From: Streptomyces sp. HUAS ZL42
GTDB lineage: Bacteria > Actinomycetota > Actinomycetes > Streptomycetales > Streptomycetaceae
Assembly (NCBI RefSeq): GCF_040782645.1
Contig: NZ_CP160403.1
Location: 1,550,001 to 1,614,000 of the forward strand
Direction of reading: 5' to 3'
DNA length: 64,000 bases
Position numbers and translations under genes: made by a program. The notes beneath the pieces are model-generated. The model was given only the letters and a program-made list of their open reading frames with translations, was not told the DNA's origin and ran no database searches. Shown here piece by piece: positions 54,346 through 63,179 of the stretch (positions within the stretch are counted from its first letter, which is position 1; the number at the start of each line of letters is the position of its first letter).

Positions 54346-55760
54346 GCGGGCGTGACCGGAACCGGGCGCCAGGTGTACGGACGCAGCGCCGGTACGTGCG
54401 CCCCGCGCACCTCCGCGAACTCGGTGTTCGCGGCGAGCAGTTGCCTCGCCGCCACGCGCGGGTCGGTCTCCTTGTTCGCCGTCATGTGGGCGGCGACCAG
54501 ACCGGCGGCGACAGGGGTGGCGAACGAGGTGCCGCTCCAGTGCGCGAATCCCTCGAACATCACCTGGTCCGGCTTGGCGGAGGCCCCGTCGTCGCTCAAC
54601 ACACCGGTGTGCCGCGGGTACTGGCAGGTGCAGTGGTAGGCGAAGCCGAAGCGGCAGGCGTCGTACGTGGAATGCCGGTAGACGTACGGGACGGGCGCGT
54701 CGAAGCCGGTGAGGGAGCTGACGAGGCGCTCGCCGGGGGCGTAGACCTTCACCCATGCGCCGTGGTTGCTGAAGCAGGCGCCGAACTCGCCGTCGCTGCG
54801 CAGGGCGCCGACCGACAGGACCACGTCCGCGTAGTCGGGCAGGGAGGCGTAGGCGGCCGGCCAGAACGGTGTGGCACTGGCGTTGTTGCCGGCGGCGGCC
54901 ACCAGCAGGGTGTGCCGGCTGCGCAGCTCCTGCATGAAGGCGTCCACGCCGAGCAGGCCGTCGACGCGGCCGTTGGGCGTGCCGGCGGAGAGGCTGAGGA
55001 TGTCCGGCCAGCCGCTCTCCTCGACGGTGTCGAAGAGGAGCTCGCCGAACTGGTCCTCCAGGACGGCGCCCGCGTCGTTGAGCGTGTTGCGCACCGTGAT
55101 GTCGGTGTTGGGCGCGACGGCGGCGAGGAGCCCCGCGATGAACGTGCCGTGCCCGACGTACTGCTGGAGGATCCCGTTGTCGTCGGTCTCCTTGATCTGG
55201 CCGTCGCCCTCGGTGTGGGCCAGCAGCGGGTACGAGCGGTAGTCGTGCGTCAGGCCGTTGTCGATGACGAGGACGCCGACGGCGGTGTCCTGGTCGTACG
55301 CGCCCTCGGCGGCAGCGGGGTTCGGCGGGAGGGCGACCGGGGCGGGCGCCGGCTCGTCGCCGGGGCAGGAGTTGACCGCGATGCCCACCACGTGGTTGCG
55401 GCTGACCAGCCGGCGTCCCCGGCGTCCCTCCTGCTCCCTGAGCGCGCGCAGCGCACCGGCGACGGCCCGGTCCCCGTGCCGGTCGCCGTGTCCGGGGTCG
55501 CCCACCTGGATGCGGGTGATGCCGGAGCGGTTGGTCTCCGGGCTCGCGCGGCGCACATGGTCCGCCACCAGCCCGGTGGCCGCCGTGAAGTGCTCGCGGA
55601 CGGTGTCCTCGACGGTCCGGGCCTCCTCGCCGTCGCGGGCGAGCACGACGCCCTTCTCGTAGATGAACTCGGCGGCGTCGTCCGGCCCCAGCGCCAGGGG
55701 CACGTCGGGCATCGAGCGCTGGATCTGATCGAACTGCTCGTGGAATCGGTGAGGTGCCAT
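54342..55760 (-). CDS. S8 (subtilisin-like) serine peptidase without signal peptide
   Basis: 472 residues with the full triad: Asp167 (VLVIDNG), His204 (GHGTFIAG) and Ser412 (GTSFATP). The N-terminus (MAPHRFHEQFDQIQRS) is not a signal peptide, and there is no transmembrane tail, so the enzyme should be cytoplasmic. The first about 130 residues are an extra domain that could be an adaptor or inhibitor region. ATG 55760 follows GGGGGAGGA. First gene of the protease-sigma-unknown operon, divergent from the TPR-CHAT gene. Confidence 0.92.
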   Translation of the reverse strand: MAPHRFHEQFDQIQRSMPDVPLALGPDDAAEFIYEKGVVLARDGEEARTVEDTVREHFTAATGLVADHVRRASPETNRSGITRIQVGDPGHGDRHGDRAVAGALRALREQEGRRGRRLVSRNHVVGIAVNSCPGDEPAPAPVALPPNPAAAEGAYDQDTAVGVLVIDNGLTHDYRSYPLLAHTEGDGQIKETDDNGILQQYVGHGTFIAGLLAAVAPNTDITVRNTLNDAGAVLEDQFGELLFDTVEESGWPDILSLSAGTPNGRVDGLLGVDAFMQELRSRHTLLVAAAGNNASATPFWPAAYASLPDYADVVLSVGALRSDGEFGACFSNHGAWVKVYAPGERLVSSLTGFDAPVPYVYRHSTYDACRFGFAYHCTCQYPRHTGVLSDDGASAKPDQVMFEGFAHWSGTSFATPVAAGLVAAHMTANKETDPRVAARQLLAANTEFAEVRGAHVPALRPYTWRPVPVTPA

Positions 55761-55905
55761 GGCGTGTCCTCCCCCTGAGGCGGTGGTACTCAGTCAGTCA
55801 GAGCCGCGGAGCGTCCGCTTGATACAGCTGATGCGTAACCGGTGCTTCCACCGCTGCGGCGCCAAACCGGTGTGTCGTGCAGACGCGAGCACTACCATCC
55901 GTGGA

Positions 55906-58509
55906 GTGACAGCGGGAAGCAACTCGGTTCTCGAACTGCTGCCGATGGTGTTCGCCGCCCCGAACGACGCGCTGACGCGGGCGCAGGAGCTGCTGGACAC
56001 CGATCCGCCGCCGTTGCACGCCTCGGTCGCCCACCAGGTGATCGGCATCTGGCAGCGGGACTGGGGCGACATGCGGCTCGCCCTGGAGCATCTGCGGCGT
56101 GCCCGGGACCTGGCGGCGCGGGCGGAGTCGGCCGAGCGGGAGGCGGACGTGCTCGCCGCGCTGGGCGTGGCGCTGGTGCACGCGGGCCGCACCCGGCAGG
56201 GGCTGGCCGCGCTCGACCGCGGTGTCACCATCGGTACGGGCCACACCCGCGCGCGCGTCCTGTTCCGGCGGGCCTACGCCTGGTGGGTGCTCGGCCATCA
56301 TCGCGAGGCGCTGGAGGACGTGCGCAGGGCCACACCCGTGCTGCGGCAGGCGGACGACGTCATCTGGACGGCGCGGGCACTGACGCTGCGCGCCACGGTG
56401 CACCTCGCGCTGGGCGCCGTGGACCGCGCCGACGCCGACTTCACCGCGGCGGAGAGGCTGTGGGACACCACGGGCCAGGAGCACGACAAGGCAGACGCCG
56501 TGGAGAGCCGGGGCCTGGCCGCGTTCCGCTCGGGCGACATCCCTGCGGCGCTGCGCCTGCTCGACGAGGCCGCGGAGCGGTACGCCAAGCTCGGCACACC
56601 GACGTTCATGCTCAACATCCGGCGCTGCGAGGTGCTGATGGCCGCCGGGCTGGCACCCGAGGCGCTGGCCGAGGCGGACGCGGCGATCGGGGTGCTCGAC
56701 GGAATCGGCGGACAGTCCACCCGCAAGGCGGAGCTGCTGCTGGCCGCCGCCCGCGCGGCGCGCAGGGCGGGCGATCCGCACACCGCGATCGCCCGTGCCG
56801 ACCTGGCCGTACGGCTGTTCGCCGGACAGCGGCGCTCCTGGTGGGAGACGCATGCCCGGCTGGTGCTGATCGAGGCGCGGGTCGCCGCGGGGCGCGGCTC
56901 GGGGCGGCTGGTGGCCGACGCGGCCGCGGTGGCCGACCGGCTCGCGTCCTTCGGCGCGCCGGCCGCGCCGGAGGCGTCGCTGCTGGCCGGGCGGATCGCG
57001 CTCGCCCTGGGCTGGACCGCCGACGCGGAGCGGCATCTGGCCGTCGCGGCCCGCAGCCGGCGCGGCGGTCCGCCGTTGGCGCGGATGACGGGCTGGGCCG
57101 CTCAGGCCCTGTCGGCGCAGGTCGCGGGATCGAGCCGGGGTGTCCTCGAGGCATGCCGGCGTGGACTCGATGTGCTCGACGACCACCGGATGACGCTCGG
57201 CGCCTCGGAGTTGCGCGCCCGAGCCACCGAACAGGGCGCGGAACTGGCCGCGCTGGCGCAGCGGGCGAGCCTGGCGGGCGGTGGTCCACGGCGGTTGCTG
57301 GAGTGGAGCGAGCGCTGGCGGGCCACGGTGCTGTCCGCGCCGCCCACCCGGCCGCCCGCCGATCCGGCGCTGCTGAGCGGCCTGACCGCGTTCCGGGAGA
57401 TCGCCTCCCGCGCGGAGGAGGCCCGCAGGGACGGCCGGCCGGTGCCGGCGCTGGAGCGGGAACAGCGGCGTCTGGAGCGGGAGGTACGCTCCCGGACCCT
57501 GCACATCCGCGGCGACGCGCCCGGCGACGGGGACCGGTTCGACGTGAGCCGGCTGCTGGAGCGGCTGGGCGAGGCGCGGCTGGTCGAACTCGCCGTGCTC
57601 GACGGGCGCGTTCAGGTGCTGCTGTGCGGGCAGGGGCGGGTGCGGCGGTTCGAGGCCGGGCTGCTGGCCGAGGCGGAGACCGAGGCCGAGCACGTACAGG
57701 CGGGGCTGCGGCGGCTGGCCCACCCGGGGGCGGAGGGCCGGCTGCCCGTGGTGGAGGCCGCCGGGCGCCGTCTGGAGGAGCTGCTGCTCGGTCCGGCGGC
57801 GGCCCATCTGGGCACCGGCCCGGTCGTGGTCGTACCGCCGGGGCGGTTGCACCGGGTGCCGTGGGCGCTGCTGCCGTCCCTGCGGGAGCGGGTGCTCAGC
57901 GTGTCGCCGTCGGCGAGCAGCTGGCTGCGCGCCCGGGAGACCGAACCGCCGACGGGCGGCGGGCACGTCCTGGTGCGGGGACCGGGCCTGGCGACGGGCG
58001 GTGCCGAGGTGCCCGAACTTGCCCAGTGGTACGGCGGGCCGACGGTCCTGGAGGACGACGACGCGCGCGTGCCCCGCGTCCTGGAGGAGCTCGACGGCGC
58101 GGCACTGGCCCACATCGCCGCGCACGGCACGTTCCGCGCCGACAGCCCGCTCTTCTCGTCCCTGCGGATGGCCGACGGGCCGATCGTCGTGCACGACTTC
58201 GAGCGCCTCGATCGCACCCCGTACCGGATCATCCTGTCCTGCTGCGACACCGCCCGGTTCGCCTCGGTCGGCGCCGACGAACTCCTCGGTCTGGTCACGG
58301 CCCTGCTGCCGCTGGGCACGGCGGGCGTGGTGGCGTGCAGCGCGCCGGTCAACGACGCGGCGGTGGTGCCGCTGATGCTCGCCCTGCACAAGGGGCTGAG
58401 CGCCGGCCTGTCGCTGGCGGAGGCGCTGCGCGACGCGCGGGCGGCGCTGCCGGGCGACGCGACGCACCAGGCGACGGGGTGGGCGTTCACGGCGTTCGGG
58501 GCGGCGTGA
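55906..58509 (+). CDS. TPR-CHAT caspase-like peptidase
   Basis: 867 residues. About residues 10-480 are helical TPR-like repeats, followed by a CHAT domain with the dyad His740 (HIAAHGTF) and Cys780 (LSCCDTA). CHAT peptidases are caspase relatives that in bacteria act in conflict and cell-death systems. GTG 55906 has no clear ribosome site; leaderless translation is possible. The motif CGCTTGATACAG (55816-55827) recurs upstream of the LuxR/metzincin pair. It converges on the LuxR-type gene with 8 bases between stops. Confidence 0.88.
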   Translation: MTAGSNSVLELLPMVFAAPNDALTRAQELLDTDPPPLHASVAHQVIGIWQRDWGDMRLALEHLRRARDLAARAESAEREADVLAALGVALVHAGRTRQGLAALDRGVTIGTGHTRARVLFRRAYAWWVLGHHREALEDVRRATPVLRQADDVIWTARALTLRATVHLALGAVDRADADFTAAERLWDTTGQEHDKADAVESRGLAAFRSGDIPAALRLLDEAAERYAKLGTPTFMLNIRRCEVLMAAGLAPEALAEADAAIGVLDGIGGQSTRKAELLLAAARAARRAGDPHTAIARADLAVRLFAGQRRSWWETHARLVLIEARVAAGRGSGRLVADAAAVADRLASFGAPAAPEASLLAGRIALALGWTADAERHLAVAARSRRGGPPLARMTGWAAQALSAQVAGSSRGVLEACRRGLDVLDDHRMTLGASELRARATEQGAELAALAQRASLAGGGPRRLLEWSERWRATVLSAPPTRPPADPALLSGLTAFREIASRAEEARRDGRPVPALEREQRRLEREVRSRTLHIRGDAPGDGDRFDVSRLLERLGEARLVELAVLDGRVQVLLCGQGRVRRFEAGLLAEAETEAEHVQAGLRRLAHPGAEGRLPVVEAAGRRLEELLLGPAAAHLGTGPVVVVPPGRLHRVPWALLPSLRERVLSVSPSASSWLRARETEPPTGGGHVLVRGPGLATGGAEVPELAQWYGGPTVLEDDDARVPRVLEELDGAALAHIAAHGTFRADSPLFSSLRMADGPIVVHDFERLDRTPYRIILSCCDTARFASVGADELLGLVTALLPLGTAGVVACSAPVNDAAVVPLMLALHKGLSAGLSLAEALRDARAALPGDATHQATGWAFTAFGAA

Positions 58510-58517
58510 GGGACACC

Positions 58518-60323
58518 TCAGGCCGACCGGTACCGCGGCGGCTCCTCCATCAGCCAGGTCAGCTCGCCCCGGTTGCTCGCCCCGAGGCGGGTGTAGGCGC
58601 TGTACAGGTGGTTGCCGACGGTGCGGATCGACAGGGTGAGGCGTTCCGCGATCTGCCGGTTGCTCAGGCCGGCGGCCGCGAGGGTGACGGTCTGCCGCTG
58701 GCGGGCGGTGAGTTCGCCCAGGACCAGGCCGGAGAGGGCCGGGGTGCGGGCGCCCTGGCAGCGGCGGGCGAGGGCCACGGCACGCGTGCGTGAGGTGCGG
58801 GCGGCGCTCGGGTCGCGGTGGGCCCGTACGGCCTGGGCGTGCGCCTCGGCCGCGAAGAGCAGGAAGCCGCGCTCCTCCAGGGCCCGTGCCGCCCGGTCCA
58901 GGGCGGGCCCGTCACCGCGGGCGAGCGCGTCGGCGTGCCGGGCGAACACGCCGTCGGCCGGAAGCCGGTCCACGGCGAGCTCGGCAGCGCCCAGGCGTAC
59001 GGCGTCGTACGCGCTGTCCTCGTCGACCGCCGCCAGCGCTCCCTCGAGGTCGCCCCGCGCTGCGGCAAGCCAGACGGCGGCGCCGGACGGGTCCCCGTGG
59101 GCGGTGGGCATCTCGCCCAACTGGGCTGTGCTCAAGGCGAGTTCGACGCGGCAGGAATCGTCGCCCGGGGTGTTGCGCAGTCCCTCCCGCGCCCACGCCG
59201 CCGCCTCCCGCAGCTCGCCCCGCAGACGCGCGAACCGCGCGCGCACGGCCGCGTATCCGGCCGGCACCGGTGCGCCCTGCTCCGCGAGCCACTCCCCCAC
59301 CCAGGTCGCCGGCAGGCGGACGTCGTCCCGCTCGACGCGGTTCTCCAGGACCGCCTGCTCGGCCTTGAGGGCCAGGGCGCGGTCGTCCGGTGTGCCGGCG
59401 AGCCGCCTTGCCCGCAGCCTTCCGGCCGCGGCCCGCAGCGCCGGGCCGTGCAGGGGGTGGGTGAGGCGGACGGTGCCGTGGTCGTCGGTGCGGATCAGGC
59501 CGTCGCTTTCGAGGCGTTCGAGGATGCGCAGGTCGAGCGTGTCGATGTCCAGCGGGAGGGGTTCGGCGAAGGCGAGGCGGTCGAGGGTCTCCCGCTCGTC
59601 GGCGTCGATGCGGTCGAGGACCGGCGCGGTGCGCTCCCGTACGGTCGCGGTGAGCGGCACCGGGCCCCGCCACGCCCACGTGTCCGCGTCCGGGACGCGG
59701 GTGAGCCGCTCGCGCACCGCGCCCAGCAGCTCGCGCAGCAGCCTCAGGTCGCCCTCGCACAGACGGTGCAGGCGGTTGACGGTGAGGGGTTCGATGCCGG
59801 ACAGCAGTCGTGCCGTCTCCTCGTGGGGCAGCGGTTCGAGGACGAGACGCGGCAGCAGCTCGCCGGTCCACAGCCGGGACACCGCGCCGGGCGCCGGGGT
59901 GCCGTCCGTCGCGACGACGATCAGCCGGGTGCGGCCGTGCACGGCGAGCTGGTGGACCAGGGCGGCGGAGGCGTCGTCGAGGAGGTGGGCGTCGTCGACC
60001 AGCAACAGCCTGACCCCGCAGAGCAGTTGGACCGCGCGGTGCAGGGAGACCGGCTCGGGCAGCAGGTGGGTGAACGCGGCGAACGGGATGTGGCGGGTCT
60101 CGGGCGTCCCGGCGGCCCGGGCGCAGTCGGTCCCGCGGACCGCCTCGGTGACGAGCCGGGTCTTGCCGCAACCCGCGGGTCCGGTCACCACGATGCCGGT
60201 GCGGCCCGCGGCCGAGGACCGGCGGACCAGCTCCAGTTCCTCCTCCCGGCCGGTGAAGGGCCAGGGCAGCTCGAGTGTCTTCGCGTCCCGTTCGAAAATC
60301 GTCACGGGAGATAGAGCGCCCAT
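58518..60323 (-). CDS. LuxR-family regulator with N-terminal ATPase domain
   Basis: About 601 residues: P-loop ATPase (GPAGCGKTR, LLLVDDAHLLDDASA), a helical middle, and a C-terminal LuxR HTH (LTARQRQTVTLAAAGLSN, QIAERLTLSIRTVGNHL). Smaller than the LAL protein at 35387 but with the same logic. ATG 60323 or GTG 60329 are both possible starts. Divergent from the metzincin gene and convergent with the TPR-CHAT gene, so it is a likely regulator of this module. Confidence 0.88.
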   Translation of the reverse strand: MGALSPVTIFERDAKTLELPWPFTGREEELELVRRSSAAGRTGIVVTGPAGCGKTRLVTEAVRGTDCARAAGTPETRHIPFAAFTHLLPEPVSLHRAVQLLCGVRLLLVDDAHLLDDASAALVHQLAVHGRTRLIVVATDGTPAPGAVSRLWTGELLPRLVLEPLPHEETARLLSGIEPLTVNRLHRLCEGDLRLLRELLGAVRERLTRVPDADTWAWRGPVPLTATVRERTAPVLDRIDADERETLDRLAFAEPLPLDIDTLDLRILERLESDGLIRTDDHGTVRLTHPLHGPALRAAAGRLRARRLAGTPDDRALALKAEQAVLENRVERDDVRLPATWVGEWLAEQGAPVPAGYAAVRARFARLRGELREAAAWAREGLRNTPGDDSCRVELALSTAQLGEMPTAHGDPSGAAVWLAAARGDLEGALAAVDEDSAYDAVRLGAAELAVDRLPADGVFARHADALARGDGPALDRAARALEERGFLLFAAEAHAQAVRAHRDPSAARTSRTRAVALARRCQGARTPALSGLVLGELTARQRQTVTLAAAGLSNRQIAERLTLSIRTVGNHLYSAYTRLGASNRGELTWLMEEPPRYRSA

Positions 60324-60399
60324 ACTCACGCCTGATACAGAGTGACTTGAGTAGACCCCGACTCAGGCGCCCGGCACCGGCCGACGGCAGGCTGTTCGC

Positions 60400-61485
60400 A
60401 TGACCGGACGCTACTGCTCCCTCGCGCAGCAGCCGGCCCCCGCGTTCGCACCGGGGCTGGCCGCCGAGCGGCTCAGTGCGCTCATCGGCGGAAGGCCGAT
60501 GTGGGTCAACGGCACCGTTCTGCACTACTACTTCTTCGACGGCGACGCCGACGGATCCGTGATCCCCGTGCCGGGGACCGGCGCGACCCGCCAGGTGTCG
60601 TGGGCCGGCGCCAAGGAGCAGCGGGACGTGGTGCGCGAGTGCTTCCGGGAGTGGCAGGACCTCGGCATCGGCCTGTCCTTCGCCGAGGTGGGTGACCGCT
60701 CGGAGGCCGAACTGCGCATAGGGTTCCAGCTCGGCGACGGCTCCTGGTCGGCCGTGGGCCGGGACGCGCTCCGGATCGGCCTGAACGAGCGCACCATGAA
60801 CTTCGGCTGGGACCTGACCGCGCCCGGGGAGCGCGGGACGGCACTGCACGAGATCGGGCACGCGCTCGGCATGCTGCACGAGCATCAGAGCCCGTTCGCC
60901 GGCATCCACTGGGACGACGAGGCCGTGTACGCCGATCTGGCGGGCCCGCCGAACTTCTGGAGCCGCGACAAGACGTTCTTCAACATCCTGCGCAAGCTGG
61001 ACCCGGCCGAGGTCAACGGCTCGGTGTGGGACCCGTTGTCCGTCATGGAGTACCCCTTCTCGTCGGGGCTGATCCTCGAGCCGGAGCAGTTCCGCGGCGG
61101 TCTGAACCCGCCCGGCACGCTCTCGCCCCTCGACAAGGATTTCGTGCTGCGCTGGTATCCGCCGCTCGATCCGCCGCGGCCGCCCGCGCTGGTGCCGTTC
61201 CGCTCGGCGCCGCTGCGCCTGGCCCCGGGTGAGCAGGCCGACTTCGTGATCGAGCCGCCGGAGACCCGCGAGTACTCGGTGGGCACGTTCGGCGAGAGCG
61301 ACACCGTGGTCGTGGTGTTCGAGGAACGGGACGGCGAGCCCCGCTTCCTCGCCGGCCAGGACGACGGCGGCACCCCGCGCAACGCCACGATCAGGGCCCG
61401 GCTCGTCAAGGGCCGCCGCTACTTCGTCCGTGTACGCCTGTACTCCGGCTGGGGTCCGGGCGAGACGGCGGTCATGTGCTGGTGA
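60400..61485 (+). CDS. Metzincin (M12A/astacin-like) metallopeptidase without signal peptide
   Basis: 361 residues. The zinc motif HEIGHALGMLH is at 150-160 (H150, E151, H154, H160), with the Met-turn in SVMEYP near 214. The N-terminus (MTGRYCSLAQQPAPAFAP) is not a signal peptide, so a cytoplasmic location is inferred. A C-terminal beta domain (about 270-361) resembles a carbohydrate- or target-binding module (LRLAPGEQADFVI, RYFVRVRLYSGWG). Divergent from the LuxR-type gene and ended by a strong hairpin. Confidence 0.9.
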   Translation: MTGRYCSLAQQPAPAFAPGLAAERLSALIGGRPMWVNGTVLHYYFFDGDADGSVIPVPGTGATRQVSWAGAKEQRDVVRECFREWQDLGIGLSFAEVGDRSEAELRIGFQLGDGSWSAVGRDALRIGLNERTMNFGWDLTAPGERGTALHEIGHALGMLHEHQSPFAGIHWDDEAVYADLAGPPNFWSRDKTFFNILRKLDPAEVNGSVWDPLSVMEYPFSSGLILEPEQFRGGLNPPGTLSPLDKDFVLRWYPPLDPPRPPALVPFRSAPLRLAPGEQADFVIEPPETREYSVGTFGESDTVVVVFEERDGEPRFLAGQDDGGTPRNATIRARLVKGRRYFVRVRLYSGWGPGETAVMCW

Positions 61486-61540
61486 CAGCACTGACCGGCC
61501 TTGCACGGACGCCAGGACCACAGTCCGGCGCCGGGGGAGC

Positions 61541-61582
61541 GGCCGGGGACGTCACCTTCGGGGGAGGGTGACGTCCCCGGCC
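61541..61582 (+). terminator. Strong hairpin terminator after the metzincin gene
   Basis: A perfect 16-bp stem (61541-61556 with 61567-61582) around a 10-base loop, 56 bases after the stop. Confidence 0.8.
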
Positions 61583-61583
61583 C

Positions 61584-61748
61584 ATGCCATACGGGCCGGA
61601 GCCCGACTGGCGGCAGATCCACGACCGGGAGTACGAGCCCTGGAACCGGGAGCGCGTAGTCGTCGACACGGCAGGAACGGCTCCAGCGGGGTCGCCGGCC
61701 GGGCTGCCGGCAGACGCCGGTCTGAGTAGCCGCGCTCACCGCCGCTGA
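61584..61748 (+). pseudogene. Fragment resembling the C-terminus of a P-loop kinase-like protein
   Basis: A 54-residue open frame from ATG 61584 reads WRQIHDREYEPWNRERVVVDTAG, like the C-terminal end of small nucleoside/shikimate-kinase-like proteins (Y-x-P-W ... IDTAG). It has no P-loop and no ribosome site, and starts just after a terminator. It is probably a remnant. The remainder of 61486-61835 holds no other gene. Confidence 0.3.
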
Positions 61749-61835
61749 GTACCGGTGCCGAGGCCGGCTCCCCGGAAGCGGCGTACACCTGACCGCAGGG
61801 GGCGATCCGCCCCGCCGTCGGGAGGAGGCGTCTCA

Positions 61836-62000
61836 TCATGCGTTCACTGCGACAGGCATCGGTGCGGTACGCGCGAGCGCCTCCAGGTCCCGGTAGACGG
61901 TGCGGAGCGACACCTCGAGCTCTGCGGCCAGTTGACGTGCCGTCATCTGGCCACGGGACTGCAGACACAGAAGCAACGACAGCAGACGGTCCGCTCTCAT
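61836..62000 (-). pseudogene. Truncated YafY/DeoR-type HTH regulator
   Basis: A 54-residue frame: MRADRLLSLLLCLQSRGQMT, ARQLAAELEVSLRTVYRDLE, then ALARTAPMPVAVNA and a stop. This is the complete N-terminal winged HTH of YafY-family regulators, which normally continue for about 250 residues with a WYL domain. ATG 62000 has GAGGAAG upstream. The protein loses its sensor domain; it could still bind DNA. A palindrome lies 27 bases upstream. Confidence 0.7.
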
Positions 62001-62026
62001 CGGGCGATCACTTCCTCACCGTACGA

Positions 62027-62043
62027 CTGACACAAGATGTCAG
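62027..62043. promoter_or_regulatory. Palindromic operator between the HTH fragment and 62100 gene
   Basis: CTGACACAAGATGTCAG is a perfect dyad with 6-bp arms and a 5-base centre. It lies between the divergent truncated regulator and the unknown gene at 62100. TGACA-N5-TGTCA is, from memory, the kind of site bound by YafY-type regulators. Confidence 0.55.
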
Positions 62044-62099
62044 CCATGGGGCCGTAGCGTCACCTCACACACCGGCGAACAGCCCCAGGGAGACAGCGC

Positions 62100-62471
62100 G
62101 TGATCAGCGGATACGTCATCGGCGAAAGCCTCCGGCCAGGCTCCGAGTTCGAGCCCCGCGGCCTGCGTCTGCGCAGAGTCGGCCGACTCGACGTCTCCTC
62201 CAGCGCCACCGACGCCCAGCCCGACCGATGGACGCTCGTCGAATGGGAGGCCGACGACGAGGACGCCGACCGGATCGCCGAGGCGCTCGCCGCCGTGCTG
62301 GAGCCGGAGAACGGGTGGTACGCCGACTTCACCGTCGGGGACGAGCGGGTCGTCGTGTTCGCCGGGAAGGTCTTCCGCTACCGGCGCGGCGACGAGGCGG
62401 GCCGCGCCGAAGCGGTCGCGTACGGGCGGTCGGCGGGGACGCCCGGGCACCAGCTCGACTGGGAGGAGTGA
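62100..62471 (+). CDS. Unknown protein divergent from the truncated regulator
   Basis: A 123-residue acidic soluble protein with no signal peptide or membrane segment (ISGYVIGESLRPGSEFEPRG, later GWYADFTVGDERVVVFAGKVFRY). No family recognised. GTG 62100 follows AGGGAGA. The palindrome 57 bases upstream suggests control by a YafY-type regulator. The 170 bases after the stop hold no convincing gene. Confidence 0.75.
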   Translation: MISGYVIGESLRPGSEFEPRGLRLRRVGRLDVSSSATDAQPDRWTLVEWEADDEDADRIAEALAAVLEPENGWYADFTVGDERVVVFAGKVFRYRRGDEAGRAEAVAYGRSAGTPGHQLDWEE

Positions 62472-62647
62472 CCAGGTCGCAGAGACTACGGCCGCACGGA
62501 CCACGAAGGCTCCGGCGGCCACCGCCCACAAGGCCCCCCGACAAGGCCGGCCCGGAAGACCACACCCAGACGATCAAGGGCGCCGCCGCCAAGTCCGCAT
62601 CGACCCGGACGGCTTCCCGCCACAAGGCGTGATCGGGCCCGGCCGTG

Positions 62648-62678
62648 CGAAAGGGCCCGCCTGAGTGCGGGCCCTTCG
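62648..62678. terminator. Hairpin terminator at a convergent junction
   Basis: AAGGGCCCGC (62651-62660) pairs with GCGGGCCCTT (62667-62676) across a 6-base loop, and the stem extends to 62648-62678 with one bulge. It serves the convergent genes on both sides. Confidence 0.75.
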
Positions 62679-62699
62679 TAGTACCGGGACGGTTTCCGT

Positions 62700-63146
62700 T
62701 CACAGGTCGCGCGGTGGCCGGTCGAACGGGTCAGGGGCGTCCTCCTGCCGGACCACGCACAGGGCCCAGATGATGAACGCCGAGAAGGCGATCATCACGA
62801 TCGACCAGACCGGGTAGTACGGCAGGTCGAGGAAGTTGGCGATGATGACGAGTCCCGCGATGGCCACCCCGGAGACGCGGGCCCACGTAGCCACCTGGAA
62901 GAGTCCGATGCTGACGAGCACGGCGAAGGCCCCCAGGACGACGTGGATCCAGCCCCAGCCGGTGAGGTCGAACTCGAAGACGTAGTTGCGGGTCGTGACG
63001 AAGATGTCGTCCTCGGCGATCCCCATGATGCCCCGGAAGATGTCGAGCACGCCCACGATCGTGAGCATCACGGCTGCGAAGACCGTCAGTCCCGCAGCCC
63101 ATCGGTGCTTGGCCGTCGGTGCTTGCGCGCGGTGCGTCGCGGTCAT
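62700..63146 (-). CDS. Small four-helix membrane protein (DUF7144-like)
   Basis: 148 residues with four hydrophobic segments (about 17-37, 66-88, 90-108, 115-134), and GIAEDDIFVTTRNYVFEFDLTGWGW between helices 1 and 2. Such proteins are common in Streptomyces and of unknown function. ATG 63146 follows GAGGCAG. Same strand as the SHOCT gene but with its own leader. Confidence 0.82.
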   Translation of the reverse strand: MTATHRAQAPTAKHRWAAGLTVFAAVMLTIVGVLDIFRGIMGIAEDDIFVTTRNYVFEFDLTGWGWIHVVLGAFAVLVSIGLFQVATWARVSGVAIAGLVIIANFLDLPYYPVWSIVMIAFSAFIIWALCVVRQEDAPDPFDRPPRDL

Positions 63147-63179
63147 CGTGCTGCCTCGTTTCGGTCTCGTGCGGTGTCC

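Noticed and set aside
62472..62640. A small basic frame ending KSASTRTASRHKA, possibly a histone-like remnant
   Set aside because: No start with a ribosome site and no recognisable family; composition alone is not enough.
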